Assembly: GCA_009885945.1 (NCBI GenBank)
Contig: VFJR01000174.1
Span: 1 to 38,738, forward strand
DNA: 38,738 bases
Direction of reading: 5' to 3'
From: Anaerolineaceae bacterium
GTDB lineage: Bacteria; Chloroflexota; Anaerolineae; Anaerolineales; Villigracilaceae
This document shows positions 1 to 7,167 of this stretch, in pieces. Numbering within the stretch: the first letter of the stretch is position 1; every line of letters begins with the position of its first letter. The position numbers and the translations under genes are program-made. Under the pieces are notes generated by a model. The model saw only the letters and a list, made by a program, of their open reading frames with translations. It was not told where the DNA came from and did not search any database.

Positions 1-73
1 GCGGCGAAGCAATCTCCGTCTCGTTGAGAGGGGGTTGCTTCGGGCAAGAACAAGAACGCCCTCGCAACGACAT
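1..73. repeat. Dispersed palindromic repeat, copy 1 (cut by window edge)
   Basis: This copy contains GCGAAGCAATCTC, then GGTTGCTTCG, then AAGAACAAGAACGCC and CTCGCAACGACAT. The same blocks in the same order form the palindrome at 19072-19169. The left arm is cut off by the window start. It lies beyond the terminator of the small acidic protein gene and holds no convincing ORF. It is probably a non-autonomous MITE/REP-like element, though that is inference from two copies only. Confidence 0.6.
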
Positions 74-101
74 AGCATTTTGCGTACGGTCAGTACTTAA
101 A

Positions 102-135
102 TTGAAAATCGGACAGCAAGCTGCCCGATTTTCAA
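102..135 (-). terminator. Hairpin terminator of the rel-moeA-VKOR cluster
   Basis: The arms 102-116 and 121-135 pair over 15 positions with one mismatch around the 4-nt loop CAAG. On the minus strand the stem is followed by an A/T-rich run. It lies 15 bp beyond the stop codon of the last minus-strand gene of the cluster, as expected for an intrinsic terminator. Confidence 0.6.
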
Positions 136-149
136 GGTTAAGTGTTTAT

Positions 150-371
150 TTATACTTCTTCTTCTTCGTCGTCTTCAGCCCATCCTTCTTCCTCAGACTC
201 ATCATCTTCCCATTCGTCTGCTTCTTCTCCATTCCAATCTTTCGCCACGGCGCCTTCACCGGGAGAGTAGGTAATGCAGCCTTCGTCGGGGTCGATTTCA
301 ACTGCCGCCGCGGTGCAAAACCCTTCGTCAACGAATACACAATCTGAGTAGTGACATTTTATACGAGCCAT
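150..371 (-). CDS. Small Cys-containing acidic protein (DUF1540-like)
   Basis: A 73-residue protein. The N-terminal part has cysteines at 6, 11, 19 and 32 in a C-x4-C-x7-C-x12-C layout, resembling the small DUF1540-type domain thought to bind metal. The last 25 or so residues are almost entirely Glu/Asp with a few Trp, a very acidic tail. The start is supported by a strong AGGAGG about 6 bp upstream. It lies 16 bp after the VKOR gene, so it is probably the last gene of the rel-moeA-VKOR transcript. Function is unknown. The domain assignment rests on Cys spacing alone and is tentative. Confidence 0.7.
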   Translation of the reverse strand: MARIKCHYSDCVFVDEGFCTAAAVEIDPDEGCITYSPGEGAVAKDWNGEEADEWEDDESEEEGWAEDDEEEEV

Positions 372-387
372 AGGAATCCTCCTAAAA

Positions 388-819
388 TTAAGGTTGTCGA
401 ATTAGTCGAACTATTGAAAGAAGAAAGATCAGCGTCATAGAAATTTGAGAAGTGACACAGAAAGGACAAAGCGCCTGAATAAGGACTATCTCTACATAAA
501 TAAGGTAAGCAGTAAAAAGAAAACCTGTCAGCGCAAAACCAAATATCAACAACGTGCCGTTCTTCTTAAAATAGCCAGATCTTGTTTCAAAGAAATGCAC
601 AACTAGTAAAGATAGGTATCCAAAGATTCCTATCACTGCTACAGGCACACCATTCACTTCTGAATATGGGCTTGCGTTCACTACATTACATCCACCTGAA
701 CCCAAACACATTTTATTGTCGGGGAACAATTTGTAGATGGTCATGTATATTGAAATCGCCAGACCTAGAACAACCAATCCAAAAGAGATGCGATATAACC
801 ATGTATCTGTGTTTTTCAT
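388..819 (-). CDS. Vitamin K epoxide reductase (VKOR) family membrane protein
   Basis: A 143-residue polytopic membrane protein with about four hydrophobic segments. Conserved VKOR elements are visible: a loop cysteine pair C38 and C44 (CLGSGGC), a Ser in VNASPYS, and the redox centre CPFC at 118-121 in the last helices. Bacterial VKOR homologues reoxidise DsbA-like thiol oxidases with quinone as electron acceptor, replacing DsbB. I chose the ATG at 819 because its first bases overlap the moeA stop codon (ATGA), implying translational coupling; a GTG nine bases further upstream is possible. A possible partner is the DsbA-like domain encoded at 20407-21666, although that domain lacks a normal CXXC. 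Confidence 0.88.
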   Translation of the reverse strand: MKNTDTWLYRISFGLVVLGLAISIYMTIYKLFPDNKMCLGSGGCNVVNASPYSEVNGVPVAVIGIFGYLSLLVVHFFETRSGYFKKNGTLLIFGFALTGFLFTAYLIYVEIVLIQALCPFCVTSQISMTLIFLLSIVRLIRQP

Positions 820-2045
820 AATAACCACGCTTCCATTTCCTGACCAACAGGCGCAGATTTTACACCAGCGGGGATAATTAGTAAAGCATTCGCCTGTACT
901 AACGAAAGCAAATTCCCAGAACCTTGGTGCCCTGTTAATGTAGCAAGATAACTTCCATTAACTTCACTTACCACCGCACGCAGATAACTCTCACGCCCAT
1001 CTGACTCGATAGCCTCTGCGCATCTTACGCGTACCTTGAGCCTGATTCCGTCCGAGGCGCCGCGCAGTTTGCTGATGGCTTCTCGCACAAAAACCTCAAA
1101 CCCAACAAACGCAGAAACGGGATTGCCGGGCAAACCAATAAAGGGAATTCCGCGATACGCGCCAAAAGCCAGCGGTTTGCCGGGACGCATGTTCACTTTC
1201 CAAAAATCCAACCTGCCATTGGATTCAATTACATCTTTCACAAAATCATATGCGCCTACACTAACACCCGCAGAAGAAAGAATCAGGTCTACTTTTTCAG
1301 CAACAGCCTTTTCCAACAATGCTTGCACCGCCTCGCGCTGATCCTTTGCAACCCCCAAGCGGATACATTCTGCCCCGGCGCTTTCGATCAACCCGCCCAG
1401 CATATACGAATTTGAATCGCGTATCTTTCCGCTGGTTAATGAATCAGAAACCTCTAGCAATTCATCGCCTGAAGAAAACAATGCAATCCGTGGTTTTTTA
1501 TAAACGCTTATCTGTGCTTGACCTAAGGTTGCCAATAAGCCCAAATCTTGCGGGGTAATGGTTTTGCCTGCACGTAAAACTATTTCACCAGCCTTAACGT
1601 CCATTCCACGCGGACGGATATTCTCGCCAGGTTTCACTGCTTTACTAAGGATCACCTCATTAGGAAGTAACGAGCCCGCCTCTTGATTTGTGAAGTTGGT
1701 TTCTTCCACTGGAATAACGGAATTTGCGCCTTGCGGAATTTGCGCCCCGGTCATAATGCGCGCGGCAGTATTGGGCATGATGACAATGCTTGGGCTTGAA
1801 CCGGCCGGGATATCACCGATCACGCTCAGGGTAATAAGCGCAGCGTTCGTTTGAGATGAGTCTTCCGCTCGCAGGGCGAAGCCATCCATAGATGAGTTGT
1901 CGAAAGGGGGCAGATCAGTCGTGGCAAAAATATCAACTGCCAGCACTCGTTGAGCGCAGGTAATCAGCGGAAGAGTTTCTGTTCCGTTGGGTTGAAAATG
2001 AGTGAGGATGCGCTGACGCGCCTCTTGCACGCTAAGCAATGCCAT
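816..2045 (-). CDS. moeA: Molybdopterin molybdenumtransferase MoeA
   Basis: A 409-residue protein of the usual MoeA length. MoeA inserts molybdenum into adenylylated molybdopterin in the last step of molybdenum cofactor synthesis, in the cytosol. Visible motifs: DNSSMDGFALRA at 49-60, the MoCF-binding SSAGVSVGAYDF near 257-268, MRPGKPLA near 286, GLPGNPVSA near 304 and GHQGSG near 372. No other Moco genes are in the window. It lies 24 bp downstream of rel and overlaps the VKOR start by 4 bp. A TGG-TATAAT extended -10 box at 2058-2063 suggests an additional promoter of its own with a very short leader. There is no clear Shine-Dalgarno sequence. Confidence 0.95.
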   Translation of the reverse strand: MALLSVQEARQRILTHFQPNGTETLPLITCAQRVLAVDIFATTDLPPFDNSSMDGFALRAEDSSQTNAALITLSVIGDIPAGSSPSIVIMPNTAARIMTGAQIPQGANSVIPVEETNFTNQEAGSLLPNEVILSKAVKPGENIRPRGMDVKAGEIVLRAGKTITPQDLGLLATLGQAQISVYKKPRIALFSSGDELLEVSDSLTSGKIRDSNSYMLGGLIESAGAECIRLGVAKDQREAVQALLEKAVAEKVDLILSSAGVSVGAYDFVKDVIESNGRLDFWKVNMRPGKPLAFGAYRGIPFIGLPGNPVSAFVGFEVFVREAISKLRGASDGIRLKVRVRCAEAIESDGRESYLRAVVSEVNGSYLATLTGHQGSGNLLSLVQANALLIIPAGVKSAPVGQEMEAWLL

Positions 2046-2057
2046 TAATAAGGCGGC

Positions 2058-2063
2058 ATTATA
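2058..2063 (-). promoter_or_regulatory. Candidate extended -10 box of moeA
   Basis: On the minus strand the rel-moeA gap reads TTTTGGTATAAT, a perfect TATAAT with an upstream TGG (extended -10). It ends 12 bp before the moeA ATG, predicting a leader of about 5-6 nt. No good -35 hexamer is seen. The gap is too short for a molybdenum cofactor riboswitch. Confidence 0.4.
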
Positions 2064-2069
2064 CCAAAA

Positions 2070-4271
2070 TTAGCCCGGTCTATGCCTTGAAGCTTCCAAT
2101 ACGTTTGGCACATTTTCAATTCGTGCCAGGATACGGCTAAGCTGGTTAAGATCTTTTACTTCGATAATGATATTTAAGTTGGCGTAACTGCGATGGGTAT
2201 TCACATTTACATCTGCAATATTAATTTCTTCGTCTGATAGCAAGCTGGAAATATCATTCATCAATCCCTGACGATCATATGCTTTGACCTTAATCGGCAC
2301 AGGGTACGTACGCTCAATATGTCCCCAATCTACTTGCAGAAAACGCTCGCGATCTGTTGCTTTTAAAACATTTGGACAATCCTGTCGGTGAATAGTGGCG
2401 CCGCGCCCGCGTGTGATATAGCCGACAATTTGATCGCCGGGCATGGGATTGCAACAGCGCCCCATACTGGAGAGCATTCCTTTTAATCCAACTACATCAA
2501 CAGCATTTGTAGAAAAATGGTCAGCCTTGGGCGCGCTGGCTGTCAGAATATCTTCATTTTCCGGCGATTCGGCAAACTGCCGAATTATTTTGCTCAGCGA
2601 AAGATCGCCGCAACCTAGCGCAATAAACATTTCATCAGTAGTTTTATACTCTAGGTCGCGCGCCATCGTTTCGAAGTTAATTTCATTGAGCCCAAGCCGT
2701 TGTAATTCTCGCTCAAGTGTTGTACGCCCTTGTGCAAGATTTTGCTCATCTTCTTGTTTTTTAAACCACAACTTGATCTTGGAACGGGCTCTTTGTGTTT
2801 GTACCAAGCCAAGATTGGAATTTAACCAATCACGGCTGGGTCCGCCATGTTTGGTAGTGAGAATTTCAACTCGGTCACTGGTTTGCAATATCTGGTGCAG
2901 TGGAACCAGTTTTCCGTTGATGCGCGCACCACGGCAATGATGACCCACATCTGTATGAACCGCGTAGGCGAAATCAATCGGCGTAGAACCCGCCGGCAGG
3001 TCGATCGCATCACCACGTGGAGTGAAGACATAGACGCGGTCTTGAAACACCTCACTCTTCATTGATTCTACAAACTCGCTTGCATCAGAAACATCCTTGC
3101 CCCAATCCATCATGTTTCTTAACCAGGTAACTCGGCTTTCAAAATTCTTATCTGTATTTTTTGAGCCTTCTTTATAGCGCCAATGAGCTGCTATACCATA
3201 CTCTGCACTGGTGTGCATATCCAAGGTGCGGATCTGCACCTCGAGCGGTTTTTTATCATCATAAATTACAGCAGTGTGCAAAGATTGATAAAAATTGTCT
3301 TTTGGCGCAGCAATATAATCATCAAACTCACCTGAGATAGGTCTCCACGTTGTATGAATTACCCCCAATGCAGAGTAACAAGCGGGAATATCTTGCACCA
3401 ACAAGCGCACTGCGCGCACATCCCGCACAAGATCAAAGGACTTATCCTTCTTGATCATTTTCTTGTAAATAGAATAGATATGTTTGGGTCTCCCGCTGAT
3501 TTCCACGTGAATATTATTATTCGTTAATACTTCAAGGAGATGCTTCTTGATATCTTCAATTTGCGCTTCACGGTCTGGGCGCTTTTCAGAAAGCTGTGAA
3601 GCGATTTCTTTGTATTTTTCTGGGTTTACATAGCGAAAGCCCAGATCTTCCAATTCCCACTTTACCTGCCAAATGCCAAGCCGGCTTGCGACTGGCGCAA
3701 AAATATCCAACGTTTCTTTCGCAATTCGCTTGCGTTTGTGCTCAGGCATATAACCCAAAGTACGCATATTATGCAAACGATCCGCGAGTTTGATCAACAT
3801 AACACGAATATCTTCCCCCATTGCTATGATCGTTTTTCTTAAAGTTTCTGAAACTACATCTTGCGAACGTCCTAATAAGGCAGGTGAAAATTCCTGGTCG
3901 CCAATAGAGGCTCGTTCATCATCGCGCGAGACACGCGGCATCTTATCCATTTTGGTCACGCCATCTACCAGGATGCTGACCGTGTCTCCAAACTGCTGAC
4001 GCAAATCACTTAATGTGATCGGTGTATCTTCCACTGTATCATGCAGCAATCCCGCCGCAATGGTTTCCATTGGGGCGCGCAGTTCTGCCAGAATACCAGC
4101 CACTGCAAGACAATGATTAATATACGGCTCGCCTGATTTTCTTTTTTGCTCGCGGTGCGCCTCTTCCGCCACTTTATAGGCACGCAAGACAACATCTTTA
4201 TCTGCCTGAGTGTAATACTCTGGCAGCTGCTCAAGTAAATTTTCAATAGAAAGAGATGTATCTGTTTTCAT
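2070..4271 (-). CDS. rel: Bifunctional (p)ppGpp synthetase/hydrolase (Rel/SpoT family)
   Basis: A 733-residue long RSH protein that makes and degrades (p)ppGpp in the stringent response. In order: an HD hydrolase domain with H53, H77-D78 (LLHDTVEDT) and the later LADRLHNMRTL; a synthetase domain with RPKHIYSIYKKM, FDDYIAAPKDN and YQSLHTAV; a TGS domain (RVYVFTPRGDAIDLPAGST); a Cys-Cys conserved region (MGRCCNPMPGDQ); and a C-terminal ACT domain. The hydrolase residues are intact, so it is probably bifunctional. An oddity is GEFDDYIA, an acidic ExDD form where bifunctional enzymes usually carry RxKD. It is the first gene of the minus-strand cluster. A TATACT box near 4309 on the minus strand could drive it. 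Confidence 0.95.
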   Translation of the reverse strand: MKTDTSLSIENLLEQLPEYYTQADKDVVLRAYKVAEEAHREQKRKSGEPYINHCLAVAGILAELRAPMETIAAGLLHDTVEDTPITLSDLRQQFGDTVSILVDGVTKMDKMPRVSRDDERASIGDQEFSPALLGRSQDVVSETLRKTIIAMGEDIRVMLIKLADRLHNMRTLGYMPEHKRKRIAKETLDIFAPVASRLGIWQVKWELEDLGFRYVNPEKYKEIASQLSEKRPDREAQIEDIKKHLLEVLTNNNIHVEISGRPKHIYSIYKKMIKKDKSFDLVRDVRAVRLLVQDIPACYSALGVIHTTWRPISGEFDDYIAAPKDNFYQSLHTAVIYDDKKPLEVQIRTLDMHTSAEYGIAAHWRYKEGSKNTDKNFESRVTWLRNMMDWGKDVSDASEFVESMKSEVFQDRVYVFTPRGDAIDLPAGSTPIDFAYAVHTDVGHHCRGARINGKLVPLHQILQTSDRVEILTTKHGGPSRDWLNSNLGLVQTQRARSKIKLWFKKQEDEQNLAQGRTTLERELQRLGLNEINFETMARDLEYKTTDEMFIALGCGDLSLSKIIRQFAESPENEDILTASAPKADHFSTNAVDVVGLKGMLSSMGRCCNPMPGDQIVGYITRGRGATIHRQDCPNVLKATDRERFLQVDWGHIERTYPVPIKVKAYDRQGLMNDISSLLSDEEINIADVNVNTHRSYANLNIIIEVKDLNQLSRILARIENVPNVLEASRHRPG

Positions 4272-4386
4272 TCTCGGTTACAATTTTGGCTCTCCCAATT
4301 TCTTACGGGAAAGTATATATTATAAAGTCAGACCTAAAATTTTAGAAAAGCGCAACAGTATTTTTGAAGTATAGCATGGATAGAAG

Positions 4387-4860
4387 ATGACCATTACCAA
4401 TAATGTCACTCGTTTTTTAGATTCGCGCAACGTAATTTATGAAACGCACGAATTCCCCGCCGAAAAATTAGGTGCGCTGGATGTTGCTCAATTATTGAAT
4501 ATTCCCGCCGAACAAGTCTTTAAGACGATCGTGACCACCCGCGAAAAAAAGAAGCCGATTCTTGCGCTTCTGCCCGGTCCCCGGTCTGTAGATTTAAAAC
4601 GACTAGCCGTTTTTTTGGCTGAAAAGAAAATCTCCCTGCCCACCGAGCGTGAAGCAGAACAATTGACCGGCTTGCAAGCTGGGGGCATCTCTCCATTGGC
4701 ATTGATCCACAAAGGGTTTCAAACTGTCATTGATTCCAGCGCGCAAACCTTTGACCAAATCTACATCTCCGGCGGTCAGCGTGGATTAAATATAAAATTG
4801 CCAGTCACTGAACTGGCAAAGTTGATAAACGCAAGATTTGGGGAAATCAGCAAAGAATAG
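4387..4860 (+). CDS. ybaK: Cys-tRNA(Pro)/Cys-tRNA(Cys) deacylase YbaK
   Basis: A 157-residue YbaK/ProX-family protein, which removes Cys mischarged onto tRNA(Pro) by prolyl-tRNA synthetase. Family features visible: the catalytic Lys at about position 46 in EQVFKTIV, the loop GGISPLAL and the C-terminal ISGGQRGLNIKL. Length matches the family. It is a single plus-strand gene, divergent from rel across a 115-bp AT-rich gap that holds promoters for both, and convergent with the small lipoprotein gene (stop codons 1 bp apart). The Shine-Dalgarno is weak (AGAAG directly at the start), so the start is moderately sure. Confidence 0.9.
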   Translation: MTITNNVTRFLDSRNVIYETHEFPAEKLGALDVAQLLNIPAEQVFKTIVTTREKKKPILALLPGPRSVDLKRLAVFLAEKKISLPTEREAEQLTGLQAGGISPLALIHKGFQTVIDSSAQTFDQIYISGGQRGLNIKLPVTELAKLINARFGEISKE

Positions 4861-4861
4861 C

Positions 4862-5320
4862 TTATCCGCTTATCTCAGCCACCTGTATTCCATTAACCCA
4901 AATAGTATATTGTTTGCCAGGGAAACTACCTAACGGAATATTCACCTCAAATTCCTGAATCACTTCCGCGCACAATTCATTTGAATCAAAAACAGAATAC
5001 ACATCTACAACGATCTTCTGTTCATCATCTTGCACCATAGTCGCTACACGCAGTTGATGACAAGGCGTAGGTAAGTTCCCTTTGAGCACAATCGTAAATT
5101 GCACAGGAAAACTTTCTAAAGAAAGAACATCCGTATTTAAGACAAATGCTTCTCCCCGAACAAGTACATCATCTTCTGGTCTGGCGGCAAATTCGCTGAC
5201 AGGCAAATCGGCAACAGGGTCATCTGACGAGACAGACGCATCCGCTGACGGCGTAGAACTCGTATTACAGCCTAATAATAAAAGCGCGAGTAGCGCTGAG
5301 AACAGAATATTTTTTTTCAT
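4862..5320 (-). CDS. Small lipoprotein with PTPCH motif (paralogue A)
   Basis: A 152-residue predicted lipoprotein: a signal peptide with lipobox LLLLGC (C18), an Asp/Ser-rich linker, then a compact beta-rich domain of about 95 residues. The domain contains GNLPTPCHQLR, VYSVFDSNELC and YTIWVNGIQV. It has two cysteines, C87 and C117, 30 residues apart, probably a disulfide. The domain is clearly paralogous to the next gene upstream (5370-5816). I chose the ATG at 5320 because it is preceded by AAGGAAA and gives a clean signal peptide; a longer ORF start at 5392 would bury it. Function is not recognised. It is presumably anchored outside the cytoplasmic membrane. Confidence 0.75.
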   Translation of the reverse strand: MKKNILFSALLALLLLGCNTSSTPSADASVSSDDPVADLPVSEFAARPEDDVLVRGEAFVLNTDVLSLESFPVQFTIVLKGNLPTPCHQLRVATMVQDDEQKIVVDVYSVFDSNELCAEVIQEFEVNIPLGSFPGKQYTIWVNGIQVAEISG

Positions 5321-5369
5321 TTTAATTTCCTTTTCTATTGAACGTAAAGAGACTCCATTTTGTTCCAAT

Positions 5370-5816
5370 TCAGTACGAAACAAAATCACCAATTTGCAGT
5401 CCGTTCACCCAAACAGAATAGACGCCCGCAGAATATACACCCAGTTTAATTTGGGCATCAAATTGCCGCAATACATTTTCGCAAACAAGGCTGGGCTTCA
5501 ACACGCTATATACTTTAATGAAAACTTCGCTATCAAAACTGGGGTAGCTCACTTCAATTCGCAACTCGTGACAAGGCGTTGGCATTGACCCATTAAATAG
5601 TACAAGCGCTCGTCCAGTAGACGGGTCTTCTGCAAGATTAACAGAATTGATTACCACCCCAGCTTTTTGCCAACCTGCATCTTCAGGCTTGGGCGCGTAA
5701 TTATTTTCTTCCTGCACAAGCAAAGCAGGTTCCAGAAGCGGGCTTGTTTCAGGCGTGGCAACAGGCGTACAAGCACTAATAAGATAAAAAACAATAATTG
5801 GTAAATATTTTTTCAT
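5370..5816 (-). CDS. Small lipoprotein with PTPCH motif (paralogue B)
   Basis: A 148-residue predicted lipoprotein with lipobox LISAC (C16) and a linker rich in Pro, Glu and Leu. The C-terminal domain carries GSMPTPCHELR, KVYSVLKPSLVC and YSVWVNGLQIGDF. Its cysteines C82 and C112 keep the same 30-residue spacing as in paralogue A, and the order of motifs is identical, so the two arose by tandem duplication. It lies 49 bp upstream of paralogue A on the same strand, likely one transcript. A GAGA-type Shine-Dalgarno precedes the ATG. Function unknown. Confidence 0.75.
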   Translation of the reverse strand: MKKYLPIIVFYLISACTPVATPETSPLLEPALLVQEENNYAPKPEDAGWQKAGVVINSVNLAEDPSTGRALVLFNGSMPTPCHELRIEVSYPSFDSEVFIKVYSVLKPSLVCENVLRQFDAQIKLGVYSAGVYSVWVNGLQIGDFVSY

Positions 5817-5865
5817 TAGATCTCTTGCAAAATATCTTTTTTACATTCAAATTATCTGAAAAACG

Positions 5866-5892
5866 GCAGGTCGGATTGGAAATCCGACCTGC
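5866..5892 (-). terminator. Intrinsic terminator of the PotD-like gene
   Basis: A perfect 12-bp stem (GCAGGTCGGATT with its complement) closes a 3-nt loop. On the minus strand it is followed by CGTTTTTC, a U-tract. It lies 40 bp beyond the stop of the solute-binding protein gene and separates it from the lipoprotein pair. A run of A on the other side means it could also act on the plus strand. Confidence 0.85.
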
Positions 5893-5931
5893 AAAAATAC
5901 TTATAGATTCTCTTACTCTATACATTCAGTC

Positions 5932-7065
5932 CTATTTACTTGCTCCTGCTTTAACTTCTAACCAAATCTCATCATATAAGGTCAACGCATCGCCTACATC
6001 TTCTATTGTGTGACTTGCTTGAAAAACAATAGGCGGGGTATTCGTAACCTCAGAAGCCATGTAGGCATTATAAACATCAGCGTGATTCTCTTTTGCAAAT
6101 TCAAGCGCGGCACGATTTGGGTTAGTATAAGGATAATCTTGCAAGGTTAACCAAAACACATCACCTTGCAGCATGTAGTTAAAGAACGCATACGCGGCAT
6201 CTTCATGCCCGGCGCCTTTCACCAAACCCAGCCCATCTACAAACGAAATCGAACCTTCAGATGGAAACACATATTTCATCTCTGGGTTTTCCTGTTGCGC
6301 AAGGAAAGCCTCCCCGTTCCACACAATGCCCAAATCGGCATCACCGGCAATCAACGCGCTCTTTGGGCTATCGCTGTCAAAAACCAAAACATTTGGCATA
6401 AGTTCATCCAATTTCTTTTTGGCTTCATCAAGCTGGTTTTTATCGGTTATATTTACATCATATCCAAGCGTCAACAACGCGGCGCCAATTAAGACTCGGC
6501 TGTCATCCACAGAAACAATACGATTCTCAAACTCAGGCTTCCACAAATCTGCCCATGAAGTTGGCGGAACCTGCACGGTAGCGCTGTTGTATACTATCGC
6601 TTGCGTGCCTAATTGATACGGCACAACATAATCCAATGCGCCGCCATACATCTTGGTATATCCCTCTTCAAGATTTTTCGCATTCTCAAGTTTTGACCAA
6701 TCAAGTTTTGCCAAAAGCTCATGACGAATTAACACGTTGATCATATAATCACTAGGATGCACAATGTCATATGGATTGCTGTCTTTAACAGAGCTTAACT
6801 TTGCATACAACTCTTCATTCGATGAAAAATATTCAACATTTACATCTACCCCGTACAAAAGCTCAAAGCAATCCACAATGTCCGATGGGATATATTCGGT
6901 CCATACAAACATATTCAATATTTTGCTGGAAACTTCCAAGCGCGGGCTCGGGGCTGGGCATTCAAATCCATTGGAAGTAACTGCCTGTTGCGCGGGCTTG
7001 CTTGTTGAGCAAGACGTAACCAACAAACAAAGCGCCAGCATGACAAACACAAATTTATTCTTCAT
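5932..7065 (-). CDS. potD: PotD-like spermidine/putrescine-binding lipoprotein
   Basis: A 377-residue extracytoplasmic solute-binding protein of the polyamine (PotD/PotF) type. It has a signal peptide with lipobox LLVTSC and family-typical stretches FVWTEYIPSDIVDCF, FSSNEELYAKL, YDIVHPSDYMINVL and later GIVWNGEAFLAQ. It would capture polyamines or a similar cation and hand them to an ABC permease. The ATG at 7065 is preceded by GGAGA and gives a normal signal peptide; a longer ORF from 7164 would add a non-signal N-terminus. No potA, potB or potC is adjacent. The gene is flanked by its own terminator and a divergent gene, so it is an orphan within this window. Confidence 0.88.
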   Translation of the reverse strand: MKNKFVFVMLALCLLVTSCSTSKPAQQAVTSNGFECPAPSPRLEVSSKILNMFVWTEYIPSDIVDCFELLYGVDVNVEYFSSNEELYAKLSSVKDSNPYDIVHPSDYMINVLIRHELLAKLDWSKLENAKNLEEGYTKMYGGALDYVVPYQLGTQAIVYNSATVQVPPTSWADLWKPEFENRIVSVDDSRVLIGAALLTLGYDVNITDKNQLDEAKKKLDELMPNVLVFDSDSPKSALIAGDADLGIVWNGEAFLAQQENPEMKYVFPSEGSISFVDGLGLVKGAGHEDAAYAFFNYMLQGDVFWLTLQDYPYTNPNRAALEFAKENHADVYNAYMASEVTNTPPIVFQASHTIEDVGDALTLYDEIWLEVKAGASK

Positions 7066-7132
7066 GATGTTCTCCAAAATTGTAGTTTTTTTCTTACGCA
7101 GGCTAGTATAGTCTATTTTAAAAATTGAAATA

Positions 7133-7161
7133 TTGACACCACATTTTTTTACCAGTATAAA
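7133..7161 (+). promoter_or_regulatory. Strong promoter of the transglycosylase gene, leaderless geometry
   Basis: TTGACA at 7133-7138, a 17-bp spacer, then TATAAA at 7156-7161: a near-consensus sigma-70-type promoter. The -10 box ends 6 bp before the ATG at 7168, so transcription would begin at or next to the start codon. No Shine-Dalgarno is present between the box and the ATG. Confidence 0.8.
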
Positions 7162-7167
7162 CAACAG

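Noticed and set aside
2046-2069. Molybdenum cofactor riboswitch before moeA
   Set aside because: The gap between rel and moeA is only 24 bp and holds no structured leader.
2443-2940. 165-residue plus-strand ORF
   Set aside because: It lies entirely inside rel, which has all family domains; no independent start signal.
5082-5588. 168-residue plus-strand ORF across the two small lipoprotein genes
   Set aside because: It is antisense to both paralogues, whose lipoboxes and shared motifs show they are the real genes.
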